Assembly: GCA_016190375.1 (NCBI GenBank)
Contig: JACPQR010000209.1
Span: forward strand, 1 to 33,527
Direction of reading: 5' to 3'
Length of the DNA: 33,527 nt
DNA from: Deltaproteobacteria bacterium
GTDB lineage: Bacteria > Myxococcota_A > Polyangia > JACPQR01
Both the position numbers and the translations under genes were made by a program. Under the pieces are notes generated by a model. It was not told the DNA's origin and did no database searches. It was given only the letters and a program-made list of their open reading frames with translations. Below are positions 9,105 through 17,800 of this stretch, piece by piece. Each line of letters begins with the position of its first letter. Position 1 is the first letter of the stretch.

Positions 9105-11796
9105 ACTCCTCCCGCTCCTGGCCCTGCTCGCGGCCTGCCCCGACGACCGGGACGATCGGCCGCCGACATTCGAGGAAGACGCGGCGGGAATCGGAGGCCT
9201 GGACGCCGGCGGGGGCGAAGGCGAAGGCGAGGGTGAGGGCCCGGACGGCGGCGTGGACTCGGGCAACGGCCCGGGCGGCGACTCGGGAATCGACGCGGGT
9301 CCCCAGCCCGATGACGGCGGCGTCGACTCGGGCGCCGACGCGGCCCCGATTCCGTGCGACGTGGACTCGGACTGCGATGACGGCGACCCGTGCAACGATG
9401 ACATCTGCTCAGGAGTGTGCGGGCATCTGCTGCGCGACGTCGTCGACCGCGACGCCGACGGAGCCGAGGACGAGCGCTGCGGGGGGAACGACTGCGACGA
9501 CGCGAACCCCGCGGTCCCGGTCGACGCGGAGATCTGCAATGGCATCGACGATGACTGCAACGGCATGGCCGACGACGGCGTCCTCGCCTCGGGCGCCGAC
9601 GTCGAGGTCTCGTCCGACGTCGTCGGGCAGGTCTCGCTCGAGACGGAGCTCGACGGAGACGGGTTCGGCGCCCTGTGGGTCGACGACGAGCGCGTGGTGT
9701 GGTTCGCCCGCCTCGACGTCCAGGGCCAAACGCTCCAGGGCCCGGCGGAGGTCGGCGGGCCCGCGGTAGCCGATATCCCCGGTCACACCTCGCTCGTTGC
9801 CGTCCCGGGCGGCTTCATCGCCTCCTGGTGCCAGGACGACGACGGTGATCACGCCGCCTTCGCCTTCCTGGCAGAGGGATCGCCGCCTGGCGAGGTCCAG
9901 GATCTCGCCTTCGACTCGAACCGCTGCAACAACGTCGCCGGCGCGTCCTCCCCGGACGTCGTGGCGCTGGTCTGGATGGCGGTCGACGGATTCGATCTGC
10001 GTCCGGTGCGTGCCCTCCTCGATGTCGTGGGGACTCCGATCTCGCCGCCCGAAGCGCTGGGCGTGACCGCGACGGGCCCGTCGATCGCCGTCGAGTGGCT
10101 CGGAGAGACGTTCGGCGTCTTCCTCCGCGCCGAGGGCGGCGTGGGCCGTGACGAGAACGGCGAGGTCGTCGATCTCGGCGACGGCGGCAAGCTGCTCACC
10201 CTCGCGGAGGACGGGACCGTGGGCGAGCTGGCGGAGTTCGCAGACGGCGCGGCGATCCGCCCCGAGGCCGCCTGGGACGCCGCCCTCATGCGAGCGCACC
10301 TGGTCTGGCGGGACGACACCGCGGACTCGGTGCGGTATCGCGCCGTCGGATCGCGGGGAGAGCTGGAAGGAGCGACCCTCGACCTGGCGACGGGCGCGAC
10401 GTCTCCCGCCCTCGCCGCATCGGGAGGAGCCATCCTCGCGGCCTGGGTGACCGACGAGATCGAGTTCGCTCCGATCGGTGACGCGGCCCAGCCATGGGGA
10501 CTCGCGGCCTCGGACACCGGATCGACGCCGGTGATGGTCTCCGTCGCGGCGGCTCCGCTCGGGTTCGGCCTGCTCTGGCCGGAGCCCGGCGGCGGGCTGA
10601 TCTTCGACCAGATCGCTTGCGCGAACGGCCAGGCCTGCGTCGACGAGCCGACATGTGCCACCGGCCTGTGCGCCGACTCTCTCTGCTGCGACCTGCCCTG
10701 CGCGGGTGAGTGCGAATCCTGCAGCGCCGAGAAGAAGGGCGGTGGATGGGACGGGACCTGCGGTCCGATCGGCGCCGGCGATCCAGATGACGAGTGCGCC
10801 GCGACCGAGTGCGCCACCGGACTCTGCAGCTCGGGTGCGTGCGAGATGGTCTGGATGGGCGCTCCTTGCGGCGACGAGGCGTCCTGCGCCGACGGCATCC
10901 AGACGAACGCCGACGTGTGCGATGGGGAAGGGGACTGCACGGACAGCGGGACCGTCGACTGCGTCCCATACGCCTGCACGGAGGCGATCTGCGCCTCCAC
11001 GTGCACGACCAGCGCCGACTGCGCTCCCGACTACGGCTGTGACTGGGGCTCGTGCGTCGAGCTCGCCTCGCTCGGCGCTCCCTGCGAGCGCGGCACCCAG
11101 TGCCAGAACGGCTGGTGCGCGGACGAGGTCTGTTGCGACGATGAGTGCACGGGTCCCTGCGAGGCGTGCTCCACGCTGGTCAAGGGCGGCGGCCCCAACG
11201 GCATCTGCGGTCCTGTCGGCGAGGGCCTCGATCCCGGCGAGGAGTGCTTCCCCGTCGAGTGCATGACGGGAGCCTGTGACGGTGATGGTGCATGCGGGGC
11301 CTCACCCAACGGGCACCCATGCGGCGACGCCCTCTCGTGCTCCGGAACGACCCAGACCAACCAGGACACGTGCGACGGCACGGGAGCTTGTCGGGACCGC
11401 GGCTTCACCGCCTGCGAGCCGTACGTCTGCGGCGCGTCTGCGTGCCTCTCCGACTGCGATCTCGACGAGGACTGCTCGATCGGGAGCTGGTGCGACGCCA
11501 ACGAATGCGTTCCGCAGCAGCCGAGCGGTGCGGTGTGCGATGACGGCCGAGAATGCCTCGACGGCGCCTGCGTCGACGGCGCCTGCTGCATCACGGACGA
11601 CTGCCCGACCTGCATGGAATGCGACCTCGGCGGCGGCGCGTGCGGCTTCATCCCGTCCGGCTCCGAGGACGACGACTCCTGCACCGGCTCCTCGAGCTGC
11701 AACGGAGGCGGGCTCTGCCTCCTCGACCCGGGCCAGCCCTGCACGTTCGACACGGACTGCGTGAGCGGCCTGTGCGTCGGCTCGTTCTGCAGCTGA
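9094..11796 (+). CDS. Cys-rich lipoprotein with MopE-type metal-binding motif
   Basis: The 900-residue product starts with a short signal sequence and a lipobox (LLAAC, Cys15), so it should be lipid-anchored in the envelope. Residues ~35-85 are a Gly/Glu/Asp-rich spacer that includes a GEGEGEGE stretch. Next comes a DCDD / EICNGIDDDCNG motif (about residues 130-160), typical of the putative metal-binding motif of MopE-like proteins. Residues ~165-500 look like beta-propeller blades. The C-terminal ~390 residues hold tandem Cys-rich modules with recurring LCCDLPCAGECESC- and CGDxxSC-type patterns. The gene overlaps the giant TPR gene by 11 bp. A surface adhesin or metal-binding role is an inference; no enzyme motif is visible. 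Confidence 0.88.
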   Translation: MISRLLPLLALLAACPDDRDDRPPTFEEDAAGIGGLDAGGGEGEGEGEGPDGGVDSGNGPGGDSGIDAGPQPDDGGVDSGADAAPIPCDVDSDCDDGDPCNDDICSGVCGHLLRDVVDRDADGAEDERCGGNDCDDANPAVPVDAEICNGIDDDCNGMADDGVLASGADVEVSSDVVGQVSLETELDGDGFGALWVDDERVVWFARLDVQGQTLQGPAEVGGPAVADIPGHTSLVAVPGGFIASWCQDDDGDHAAFAFLAEGSPPGEVQDLAFDSNRCNNVAGASSPDVVALVWMAVDGFDLRPVRALLDVVGTPISPPEALGVTATGPSIAVEWLGETFGVFLRAEGGVGRDENGEVVDLGDGGKLLTLAEDGTVGELAEFADGAAIRPEAAWDAALMRAHLVWRDDTADSVRYRAVGSRGELEGATLDLATGATSPALAASGGAILAAWVTDEIEFAPIGDAAQPWGLAASDTGSTPVMVSVAAAPLGFGLLWPEPGGGLIFDQIACANGQACVDEPTCATGLCADSLCCDLPCAGECESCSAEKKGGGWDGTCGPIGAGDPDDECAATECATGLCSSGACEMVWMGAPCGDEASCADGIQTNADVCDGEGDCTDSGTVDCVPYACTEAICASTCTTSADCAPDYGCDWGSCVELASLGAPCERGTQCQNGWCADEVCCDDECTGPCEACSTLVKGGGPNGICGPVGEGLDPGEECFPVECMTGACDGDGACGASPNGHPCGDALSCSGTTQTNQDTCDGTGACRDRGFTACEPYVCGASACLSDCDLDEDCSIGSWCDANECVPQQPSGAVCDDGRECLDGACVDGACCITDDCPTCMECDLGGGACGFIPSGSEDDDSCTGSSSCNGGGLCLLDPGQPCTFDTDCVSGLCVGSFCS

Positions 11797-11804
11797 GGAG
11801 CTGA

Positions 11805-11904
11805 GGGGACGAGGTTAACAAGTTCACGAAAGGCCCGAAGACGAGCGCTGACGGCGGGGACGGGGTTAACAAGTTCACGAAAGGCCCGAAGACGAGCGTT
11901 GACG
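11805..11904. repeat. Two-copy 51-bp direct repeat
   Basis: Two 49-bp units begin at 11805 and 11856 (period 51) and differ at only two positions. Each contains the palindrome GTTAAC followed by AAGTTCACGAAAGGCCCGAA. The pair lies directly after the Cys-rich lipoprotein gene and before a small membrane protein. It does not form a hairpin with a T-tract, so it is not an ordinary terminator. It may belong to a dispersed intergenic repeat family. Confidence 0.85.
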
Positions 11905-11935
11905 CGAAGCCGCCGATGAGCAAGATGCGGGCGGC

Positions 11936-12175
11936 GTGGAGACCGACCTCCTCGTGATTGGATCGGCGACTCTCGTGGGCGCGAGCCTCGGGCTGCTCCA
12001 CCTTGCCCTCGCGATCCGGGCGTTTCGCAGATCCGCGCTAGGGGGCCTGGTGAGCCTCCTCGTTCCCTTCGGAGCGCCAGCATTCGCTGCCCGGACGGGT
12101 GCCAGGCGCGCGGCGGTCACCTACGCCGTCTTCCTCGTCGTCTACGTGATACTCTTGGCGCTCGCCTCGCGGTGA
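11936..12175 (+). CDS. Small integral membrane protein, unknown function
   Basis: The 79-residue product starts at GTG, reading (M)ETDLLVIGS. It has three hydrophobic segments, at about residues 4-27, 35-51 and 58-77, separated by short Arg-rich loops (AFRRSALG and ARTGARRAA). No family is recognised. No clear Shine-Dalgarno sequence precedes the GTG, and nearby ATG codons are out of frame. The good hydrophobic periodicity argues that it is real. It may be expressed with the following small membrane protein genes. Confidence 0.55.
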   Translation: METDLLVIGSATLVGASLGLLHLALAIRAFRRSALGGLVSLLVPFGAPAFAARTGARRAAVTYAVFLVVYVILLALASR

Positions 12176-12205
12176 AGCGGACCACATCGAACGCATTTTC
12201 CGCGC

Positions 12206-12235
12206 TTGTCAAACGCTCCGGCCCTATGCCATGCT
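12206..12235 (+). promoter_or_regulatory. Candidate promoter before the DUF2752 gene
   Basis: TTGTCA at 12206-12211 (5 of 6 matches to TTGACA) is followed after 18 bp by CATGCT at 12230-12235 (3 of 6 matches to TATAAT). If it is used, transcription would begin near 12242. The upstream-most possible TTG start of the next gene, which is the same TTG as this -35 box, would then lie outside the mRNA. Confidence 0.35.
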
Positions 12236-12694
12236 GCGACCGCAATTGAGGGTAGGGGGCCAGGGATCCTGACGAAACGTACGACGTTCGAGGTCGTCTT
12301 CAGTCCCACCGGACGGCTTCTGGCTCCACTCTTCCTGCTCGCGTCGGTCTTCTTGCCGCCGCAGGGCCTGGGCTTCGACATCTGCCTCTTGCACCGCCTC
12401 ACGGGCCTGCCCTGCCCGGGCTGCGGTCTGACACGGAGCATCACATCGCTGACTCACGGGAACTTCCAGCAAGCCGGGGCGTACCATCCGTTCGGCCTCG
12501 TCATCTGGCTGATCTTCGTGGCGCTCACGGTCTACACGTTCCTGCCCGCCGGCCTTCGCGCGCGCGTGGCCAGCGCCGCGGCGCGTAACGAGGCGGCCAT
12601 TCGCCCGGCGTACAGGCTGTTCATCACCAGCTTCATTTCCTTCGGCGTCGCCAGGTTCGCCCTCGATGCGTTCGTGGGAGGTGGCACGCCGTGA
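12206..12694 (+). CDS. DUF2752 family membrane protein
   Basis: The key motif is GLPCPGCGLTRS (CPGCG at residues 70-74 of the longest form), with a downstream hydrophobic segment FGLVIWLIFVALTVYTFL. This is the signature of the DUF2752 family of small membrane proteins, whose role is unknown. The longest frame uses TTG at 12206, giving 162 residues. That TTG also fits the -35 box of a candidate promoter. A purine-rich GAGGGTAGGGGG at 12248-12259 lies before in-frame ATC/CTG codons at 12266-12269, so the real start may be non-canonical and about 20 residues shorter. The neighbours on both sides are small membrane proteins. Confidence 0.8.
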   Translation: MSNAPALCHAATAIEGRGPGILTKRTTFEVVFSPTGRLLAPLFLLASVFLPPQGLGFDICLLHRLTGLPCPGCGLTRSITSLTHGNFQQAGAYHPFGLVIWLIFVALTVYTFLPAGLRARVASAAARNEAAIRPAYRLFITSFISFGVARFALDAFVGGGTP

Positions 12695-12748
12695 GACGAG
12701 GTCGCGCGCGTGGGGATCGATCTCCTCGCGCCCGAGAAACCCTGAACC

Positions 12749-12766
12749 GGTAGCCAGCGGGCTACC
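12749..12766 (+). other. Intergenic hairpin before the 115-residue membrane protein gene
   Basis: GGTAGCC and GGCTACC form a perfect 7-bp stem with the loop AGCG. It lies in the 101-bp gap between the DUF2752 gene and the next gene, 15 bp upstream of that gene's Shine-Dalgarno sequence. It has no T-tract, so it is a weak terminator candidate; mRNA processing or leader regulation is equally possible. Confidence 0.4.
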
Positions 12767-12795
12767 CAACACCGGATCGAAAAAGGAGCAGATCG

Positions 12796-13143
12796 ATGTA
12801 CATGGTCTTCATGGGGCTAGCCGGGCTGTTCGGTCTCGTAGCAGCCGTCTTCGGGATCATCCTCCTGATCAACGCGTTCAAGACCGACACGACGCAGGGC
12901 ATCTTGTGCCTGTGCGTGCCGTTCTACGCCCTGTACTGGGCGTTCGCGAAGTTCACGCACCCCAAGAAGGGGCTCATCATCGCCGGCTGGCTCGGTGCAG
13001 CCGTCCTCGCCGGGATCATGAACGTCTTGAGCGGCATCTTCGCTGCGAGCGCCTTCAACGACGCCGCGCAGCAGCAGATGCAGATGATGCAGCAGATGCA
13101 GCAGCCGGGCGCGGTGCCCGCGTGGCCGGCGCCTCCCCAGTAG
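12796..13143 (+). CDS. Small membrane protein with Met/Gln-rich tail
   Basis: The 115-residue product has hydrophobic segments at about residues 3-27, 35-51 and 59-84. Its hydrophilic tail is unusually rich in Gln and Met (QQQMQMMQQMQQP) and ends in Pro/Ala. The ATG is well supported by AAAAGGAG at 12781-12788, about 7 bp upstream. No family is recognised. The tail may be an interaction segment or simply disordered. It sits after the DUF2752 gene and before a secreted TPR-like protein gene that has its own candidate promoter. Confidence 0.75.
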   Translation: MYMVFMGLAGLFGLVAAVFGIILLINAFKTDTTQGILCLCVPFYALYWAFAKFTHPKKGLIIAGWLGAAVLAGIMNVLSGIFAASAFNDAAQQQMQMMQQMQQPGAVPAWPAPPQ

Positions 13144-13163
13144 TCGGCGTCTCCTCGAAGGGT

Positions 13164-13193
13164 TTGACCACCAAGGAGCGGCCTCGCTACCAT
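13164..13193 (+). promoter_or_regulatory. Candidate sigma-70-type promoter
   Basis: TTGACC at 13164-13169 and TACCAT at 13188-13193 are separated by 18 bp. Transcription would begin near 13200, within a few bases of the ATG at 13203, so the mRNA would be nearly leaderless. The match is by eye. Confidence 0.5.
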
Positions 13194-13202
13194 GGCGAGC
13201 GC

Positions 13203-14084
13203 ATGCGCGCTGTCCTGTTCGCGATGGCGGTGCTCCTGGCCGCAGGGCCGCTCGGGGCACAGCCCACTCAGAACGATCTGCTCAGGCAAGGCATCGCGGC
13301 CTACGACGACCTCGACTACGAGGAGTCCATCCGCAAGCTCTCCGCGGCGCTGCTCAGTCCGCAGAACACGCCCGAGGACAACCTCGAGATCTACAAGTAC
13401 CTGGGGCTGAGCTACCTGCTCCTCGAGAAGCCGGAGCAGGCGACGGGTGCCTTCCGCAACCTCCTGGCCCTCGCTCCCGACCATCACTTCGACGCAGCGA
13501 CCGCTCCGCGGATCGTCGAGTTCTTCGAGCAGGTGAGGGTCCAGTGGGAGGCCGACGGCCGGCCGGGCGTCCAGGAGCTGCAGCCGCCGGTGCGCCGTCC
13601 CGTCCGGATCCTCCACGTCGCCCCGGGCGAGGCTGCCCGCGGCAGCGCCCTCGCGCTCGAGGTCCGGGTCGAGGACCCCGACGGCCTCGCCCGGGGCCTC
13701 TTCCTGAACTACCGGTCCGGCGGCCGCGGCGCGTTCACCCGTGTCGCAGTTCCGCCGGGCCCGAGGGCGAGCGCGACCGTACCAGCCGCGGCCGTTCGGC
13801 CCGGAACGGTGGAGTACTTCTTCGAGGTCGTCGACCAGGGCGGGGCCGCGATCGCGACGCGCGGGGATCCGGAAGCGCCGCTGCGCGTGGTCGTCCCGGG
13901 CCCTCGCGAGGGAGGGGACTCGATCCTCGGCAGGTGGTGGTTCTGGACGGGCGCGGCGGCGGTCATCGGCGGCGGTGTGGCCCTCGCGATCGTGCTATCC
14001 AGCGGTGGCGGCGGTGGCAGCAATCCCCCCATCCCCGACGACCGAGCCACCGTGAGAATCAACATCGTCGAAGCACCCGAGTGA
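13203..14084 (+). CDS. Secreted TPR-like envelope protein with C-terminal membrane anchor
   Basis: The 293-residue product begins with a signal peptide ending in GPLGA-Q (about residue 19). Residues ~23-115 form two or three TPR-like helical hairpins (AAYDDLDYEESIRKLSAAL, then YLGLSYLLLEKPEQATGAF). Residues ~125-235 look like a beta-sandwich. A hydrophobic segment follows at about residues 243-267 (WWFWTGAAAVIGGGVALAIV), then a Gly-rich tail. Similar layouts are common among envelope proteins of Myxococcota, but no specific function follows. ATG 13203 fits both the signal peptide and the promoter. The rsmE gene starts 15 bp downstream, so the two may be co-transcribed. Confidence 0.82.
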   Translation: MRAVLFAMAVLLAAGPLGAQPTQNDLLRQGIAAYDDLDYEESIRKLSAALLSPQNTPEDNLEIYKYLGLSYLLLEKPEQATGAFRNLLALAPDHHFDAATAPRIVEFFEQVRVQWEADGRPGVQELQPPVRRPVRILHVAPGEAARGSALALEVRVEDPDGLARGLFLNYRSGGRGAFTRVAVPPGPRASATVPAAAVRPGTVEYFFEVVDQGGAAIATRGDPEAPLRVVVPGPREGGDSILGRWWFWTGAAAVIGGGVALAIVLSSGGGGGSNPPIPDDRATVRINIVEAPE

Positions 14085-14099
14085 CGATCCCCCCTTGAA

Positions 14100-14843
14100 G
14101 TGACGACCCGAATCCGAGTCGACCAGGTCCAGACCGGCGAGGTGACGCTCGCTTCGAGCGCCGCGGTTCGTCACGTGGGAAAGGTCCTGCGCCTCGGCGT
14201 GGGCGAGCGGGTAGTGGCCTTCGACGGCCGCGGCCATGAGCGCCCGATGCGCGTATTGCGGATCGACGGCGAGAGGATCGTGCTCGTGGCGGACGGCGAG
14301 CCCACCTCGCCGCCGCCTCCGAGCTTGAAGATCGTGCTGCTTCAGGCGCTCGCGAAGGGCGACAAGATGCCCCGCATCGTCCGCGCGTGCACCGAGCTGG
14401 GCGCCTGGCGCATCGTGCCGGTCACGACCCAGCGCACGATTCCCCGCCCCCGGCAGGAGCGCGCTTCGAAGACCGAGCGTCTGACGCGCGTGGCATCGGA
14501 GGCTGCGCGCCAGTGCGGCCGCGCAGACGTCACCGAGGTTCTCTCCCCGCGACCGCTCGCCGCGGCGCTCGAGGAGCTCCCGGAGGGCGGCCTTCGAATC
14601 GCGCTCTGGGAAGAGGAACGGCGCCCTCTCGCGGATGCGCTCCCGGCCGACAAGCCTTCGAGCGTCGCGATCCTCGTCGGCCCCGAAGGTGGTCTGTCGG
14701 AGTCGGAGATCGCCGTTGCTAGCTCCGCCGGCTTCGTGACCGCATCCCTCGGGCGCCTCATCCTGCGCACCGAGACGGTCGCGCCGGCCCTCGTCGCCAT
14801 CCTCCAGTTCCGCTACGGCGACCTCGGCAACGCGTTCAATTGA
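14100..14843 (+). CDS. rsmE: 16S rRNA m3U1498 methyltransferase RsmE
   Basis: The 247-residue product matches the RsmE family in length and motifs: LLQALAKGDKM (about residues 80-90), ASEAARQCGR (about 133-142), LVGPEGGLSESEI and LGRLILRTETVAPA near the C-terminus. These last motifs form the SAM-binding trefoil knot of the SPOUT superfamily. The enzyme methylates N3 of U1498 in 16S rRNA of assembled 30S subunits, using S-adenosylmethionine. The N-terminal ~70 residues form the PUA-like RNA-binding domain. The start is GTG at 14100, 15 bp after the previous stop. No strong Shine-Dalgarno sequence is seen, so translation may depend on the upstream gene. Confidence 0.96.
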   Translation: MTTRIRVDQVQTGEVTLASSAAVRHVGKVLRLGVGERVVAFDGRGHERPMRVLRIDGERIVLVADGEPTSPPPPSLKIVLLQALAKGDKMPRIVRACTELGAWRIVPVTTQRTIPRPRQERASKTERLTRVASEAARQCGRADVTEVLSPRPLAAALEELPEGGLRIALWEEERRPLADALPADKPSSVAILVGPEGGLSESEIAVASSAGFVTASLGRLILRTETVAPALVAILQFRYGDLGNAFN

Positions 14844-14868
14844 CATCCATAGGTAGCCGCTGGAGAAT
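14840..14868 (+). promoter_or_regulatory. Candidate promoter for the GspE_N/GAF/HEAT gene
   Basis: A perfect TTGACA at 14840-14845 overlaps the rsmE stop codon. It is followed after 17 bp by GAGAAT at 14863-14868 (4 of 6 matches to TATAAT). Transcription would start near 14875, about 23 bp before the ATG at 14898. Confidence 0.55.
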
Positions 14869-14897
14869 CCGAGGCGCGTTTTGCGCCATCGGCCAGC

Positions 14898-17800
14898 ATG
14901 TCCTCTCTGAGCTCCCTGCTGGTGCGCGACCAGATCGTCGGGGTGAGACGGATCGAGGAAGCGCTGCAGCGACAGGTGGTCCATGGTGGCGACCTGGAGA
15001 CCAACCTCCTCGAGCTCGGCGCCGTGAGCGAGGACGTCCTGGCGCAGTACCGGTCGCAGGTCGAGGGTCTCGGTTTCGTCCCGGCCGGCGAGGTCATGCA
15101 CCCGGACTCCGAGGCGGCCGAGCTGCTCACGCCCGAGCTCGCCGAGCGCCACCGGATGATCCCGCTCAGGATCGAGGGGACGAGGCTCCTGGTCGCGGTC
15201 GCGAGCCCACCACCTGAAGGCACCCTCGACGAGCTGTCCTTCCTCCTCTCGCTCGACTTCGTGCCGAGGATCACGACCGAGCTCCGGATCGCCGCCGCCC
15301 TCGCCCACGTATTCGGGATTCCGATGGCGCCGCGGTTCGCGCGTCTGTCCGAGAAGCTCGGGCCCGTGCCGTTCGAAGGCGTGGCGCGGGCCCAGGTAGT
15401 GTCGGTCTCGGGCTCGCCCGAGCCGCCGAACAAGGCCGACGATCGCGTCGTCGCGCTGGTCGGGGGAAAGCGACCGACGGAGCGTCTCTCGCCTGTTCCC
15501 GAGCCACGCCTGGTGATCGAGTCGGCGACCCCGCCACGGGAGGAGGAGACCGAACGAGTCTTCACCCCCGTCCCACGGCAGCAGCCGACCCCGCGACGAC
15601 GAAGGAAGGTCGGGCCGACGGTCGCCGGGGAGCTCCTCGAAGCGGCCCGGACGCGCGACGAAGTCCTCGAGATCCTGCTCGAGGTCGCGCATCAGACTCT
15701 CGACTACGTCGCGGTCTTCGCCCTGCAGGAAGGCTCGGCGGACGGTCGCGCCGCCATGGGCGACGGCACGACGACGGAGCACCTGCGGGCGATCTCGATC
15801 CCGCTCGACGAGCCGAGCTTCCTCCGGACCGTGAGGGAGTCCCGCTCGCACTACCTCGGCCCGATCCACGACGAGGACTCGAACCACGGGATTCTTCGGA
15901 AGCTCGGGCGCGCTCCGCCGGCGAACGCGATGGTGATGCCGATCGCGCTCCGATCGCGCGTGGTCCTCCTCGTCTATGGAGACAACGGCCGCCGTCCCAC
16001 GACCGGCGAGGACATCGTCGACCTCCTCGCGCTCGCTCCTCGCGTCGCGGCCGCGTTTCAGCGTCTGATCCTCGAACGCAAGTTCACCGGCTACGCGAAG
16101 GGCGAGGCGCCGCCCGAGACGCGGCAAGTCCCGCCGCGCGGCGAGATCGTTCCCAAGCGCCCGTCTCTCGCGGCCGGTCCGGACGACGCGCCTGCGACCC
16201 CGCCGATCGAGCTTCGAGATCGGGTAGCGCCACCCGCAACGCCGCTGCCGGTTCGCTCTCAGCAGCACACGATGAAGGTTGGCGTCCCGCCGGATCCGAC
16301 CGAGCGCCCGGCCGCCGCGCCCCAGAGCCGTGCGCCCGACACCCTGCAAGGGATCCCTGCCGTCCGCGACGCCGACGAGGCTCGCGGCCCGGTCGCCACG
16401 ATCCAGATGTCCTTCCCGCCCGACGCGCGTGAGATCGGAGAGTCGCCGCCGCAGGCGGTCACGATGGGCGTCGTGGTCGTGCCCCGTGCGTCCGACACGC
16501 TGCAGGGGATCCCCGCCCACCGCGATGCCGACGAGACTCGTGGTCCGGTCGAGACCGTCCAGATTTCCGTCCCGCCCGACGCGCGGGAGGCCGAGACGGC
16601 GCCGCTCGCGACCGATGGTTCCGCCGACGAGGTGGCGGAGGGCAACACCACGCTCCCGGCGCCTGCGCCAGTGATGGAGCCGGCGCCGGTCGAGACGGCT
16701 CCGGTCGCCGAGACCGCGCCCTTGCCCGTCGAGCCCGCCGGGCCAGTCGCGACACGGTCGAGGGACGTCGCCGCCGGGCTGGCGACGCTGGGGGTATCCG
16801 CGACGACAGGCTCGGCGGCGATTGCCAGCACGGACGCGCCCGCGTCGGGTGCTTCTCCGACGGGGGGAGTGCCGCCGTCCGAGGTCGACACCGGGCCGAT
16901 CGCGAAGGGGGATGCTCAGTCCGAGAAGCCGGCCGCGACCTCCGAGGCCGATACCGCTCCGTTGCGAACCGCGGCCACGGCGCGACCCGCCGCCGCGCCG
17001 ACCGAGGCACCGGAGATCCCCGACACGTCCGAGATCCCGACGGGGGAAGAAGGCGATGGCGACGAGCCCGAGCTGACCGTCAGCCCCTGGAACGTGGGCG
17101 GCGGAGACGAGACGTTCACGCCGGTTCCCCGAGCGGCCGACACGATCGGCGAGCATGGCTGGGATCCGAGCACGCGACCCACCGATCCCGCGCCGGAGCC
17201 CGAAGAGCAGCCGGTGCAGCCTCCCGAGCTCGGACCCATCTCGGGCTCGTCCGCCGGACGGCGACGCGTGCATCACGACGCCTTCCGCGTCGATGTCCTG
17301 ACGCCCTTGCCGGTGCCAGACAAGCCCGTCCCGTCGGTCATCGTGGACATGGGCCCCAACATCGAGTCGCTCGTGGACAGCCTCGAGCGCGGAGGCGAGG
17401 AGGGCGACCTGGCCGCCGCGGCGCTCCAGAAGATCGGCGAGGCGGCGATCCCGGCGCTGGTGCAGCGCTTCCCGGGGCCGCTCGGGTTCGACCGCCACTC
17501 ACAGCACACCCGGCTGCCGAGGGTGGGCGAGTGCGGCCCGGTCCTGCGCCTGTTGCCCGGCTTCAGGCAGCACGCGGTTCCCTACCTCTTGCCCCTTCTC
17601 GCCTCGCCGGCCCCCGAGGTCCGCTTCTACGCGACGTTCCTCTTCTCCGAGCTGCAGTACCCGGAGGCGATTCCGAACCTCGCGCCGCTCCTCTGGGACC
17701 CGGACCAGCAGACCCGCATCCTCGCGATCGACGTCCTGAAGGGGTTCCGGCGCTTCCCGGAGTTCGCCGCGCTCACCAAGGAGCTCCGAAAGGCCGCGTG

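Noticed and set aside
13995..17498. A 1,167-codon open frame on the minus strand
   Set aside because: It lies opposite rsmE and the GspE_N/GAF/HEAT gene, both well supported by motifs. The minus product is Arg/Gly-rich with no domain.
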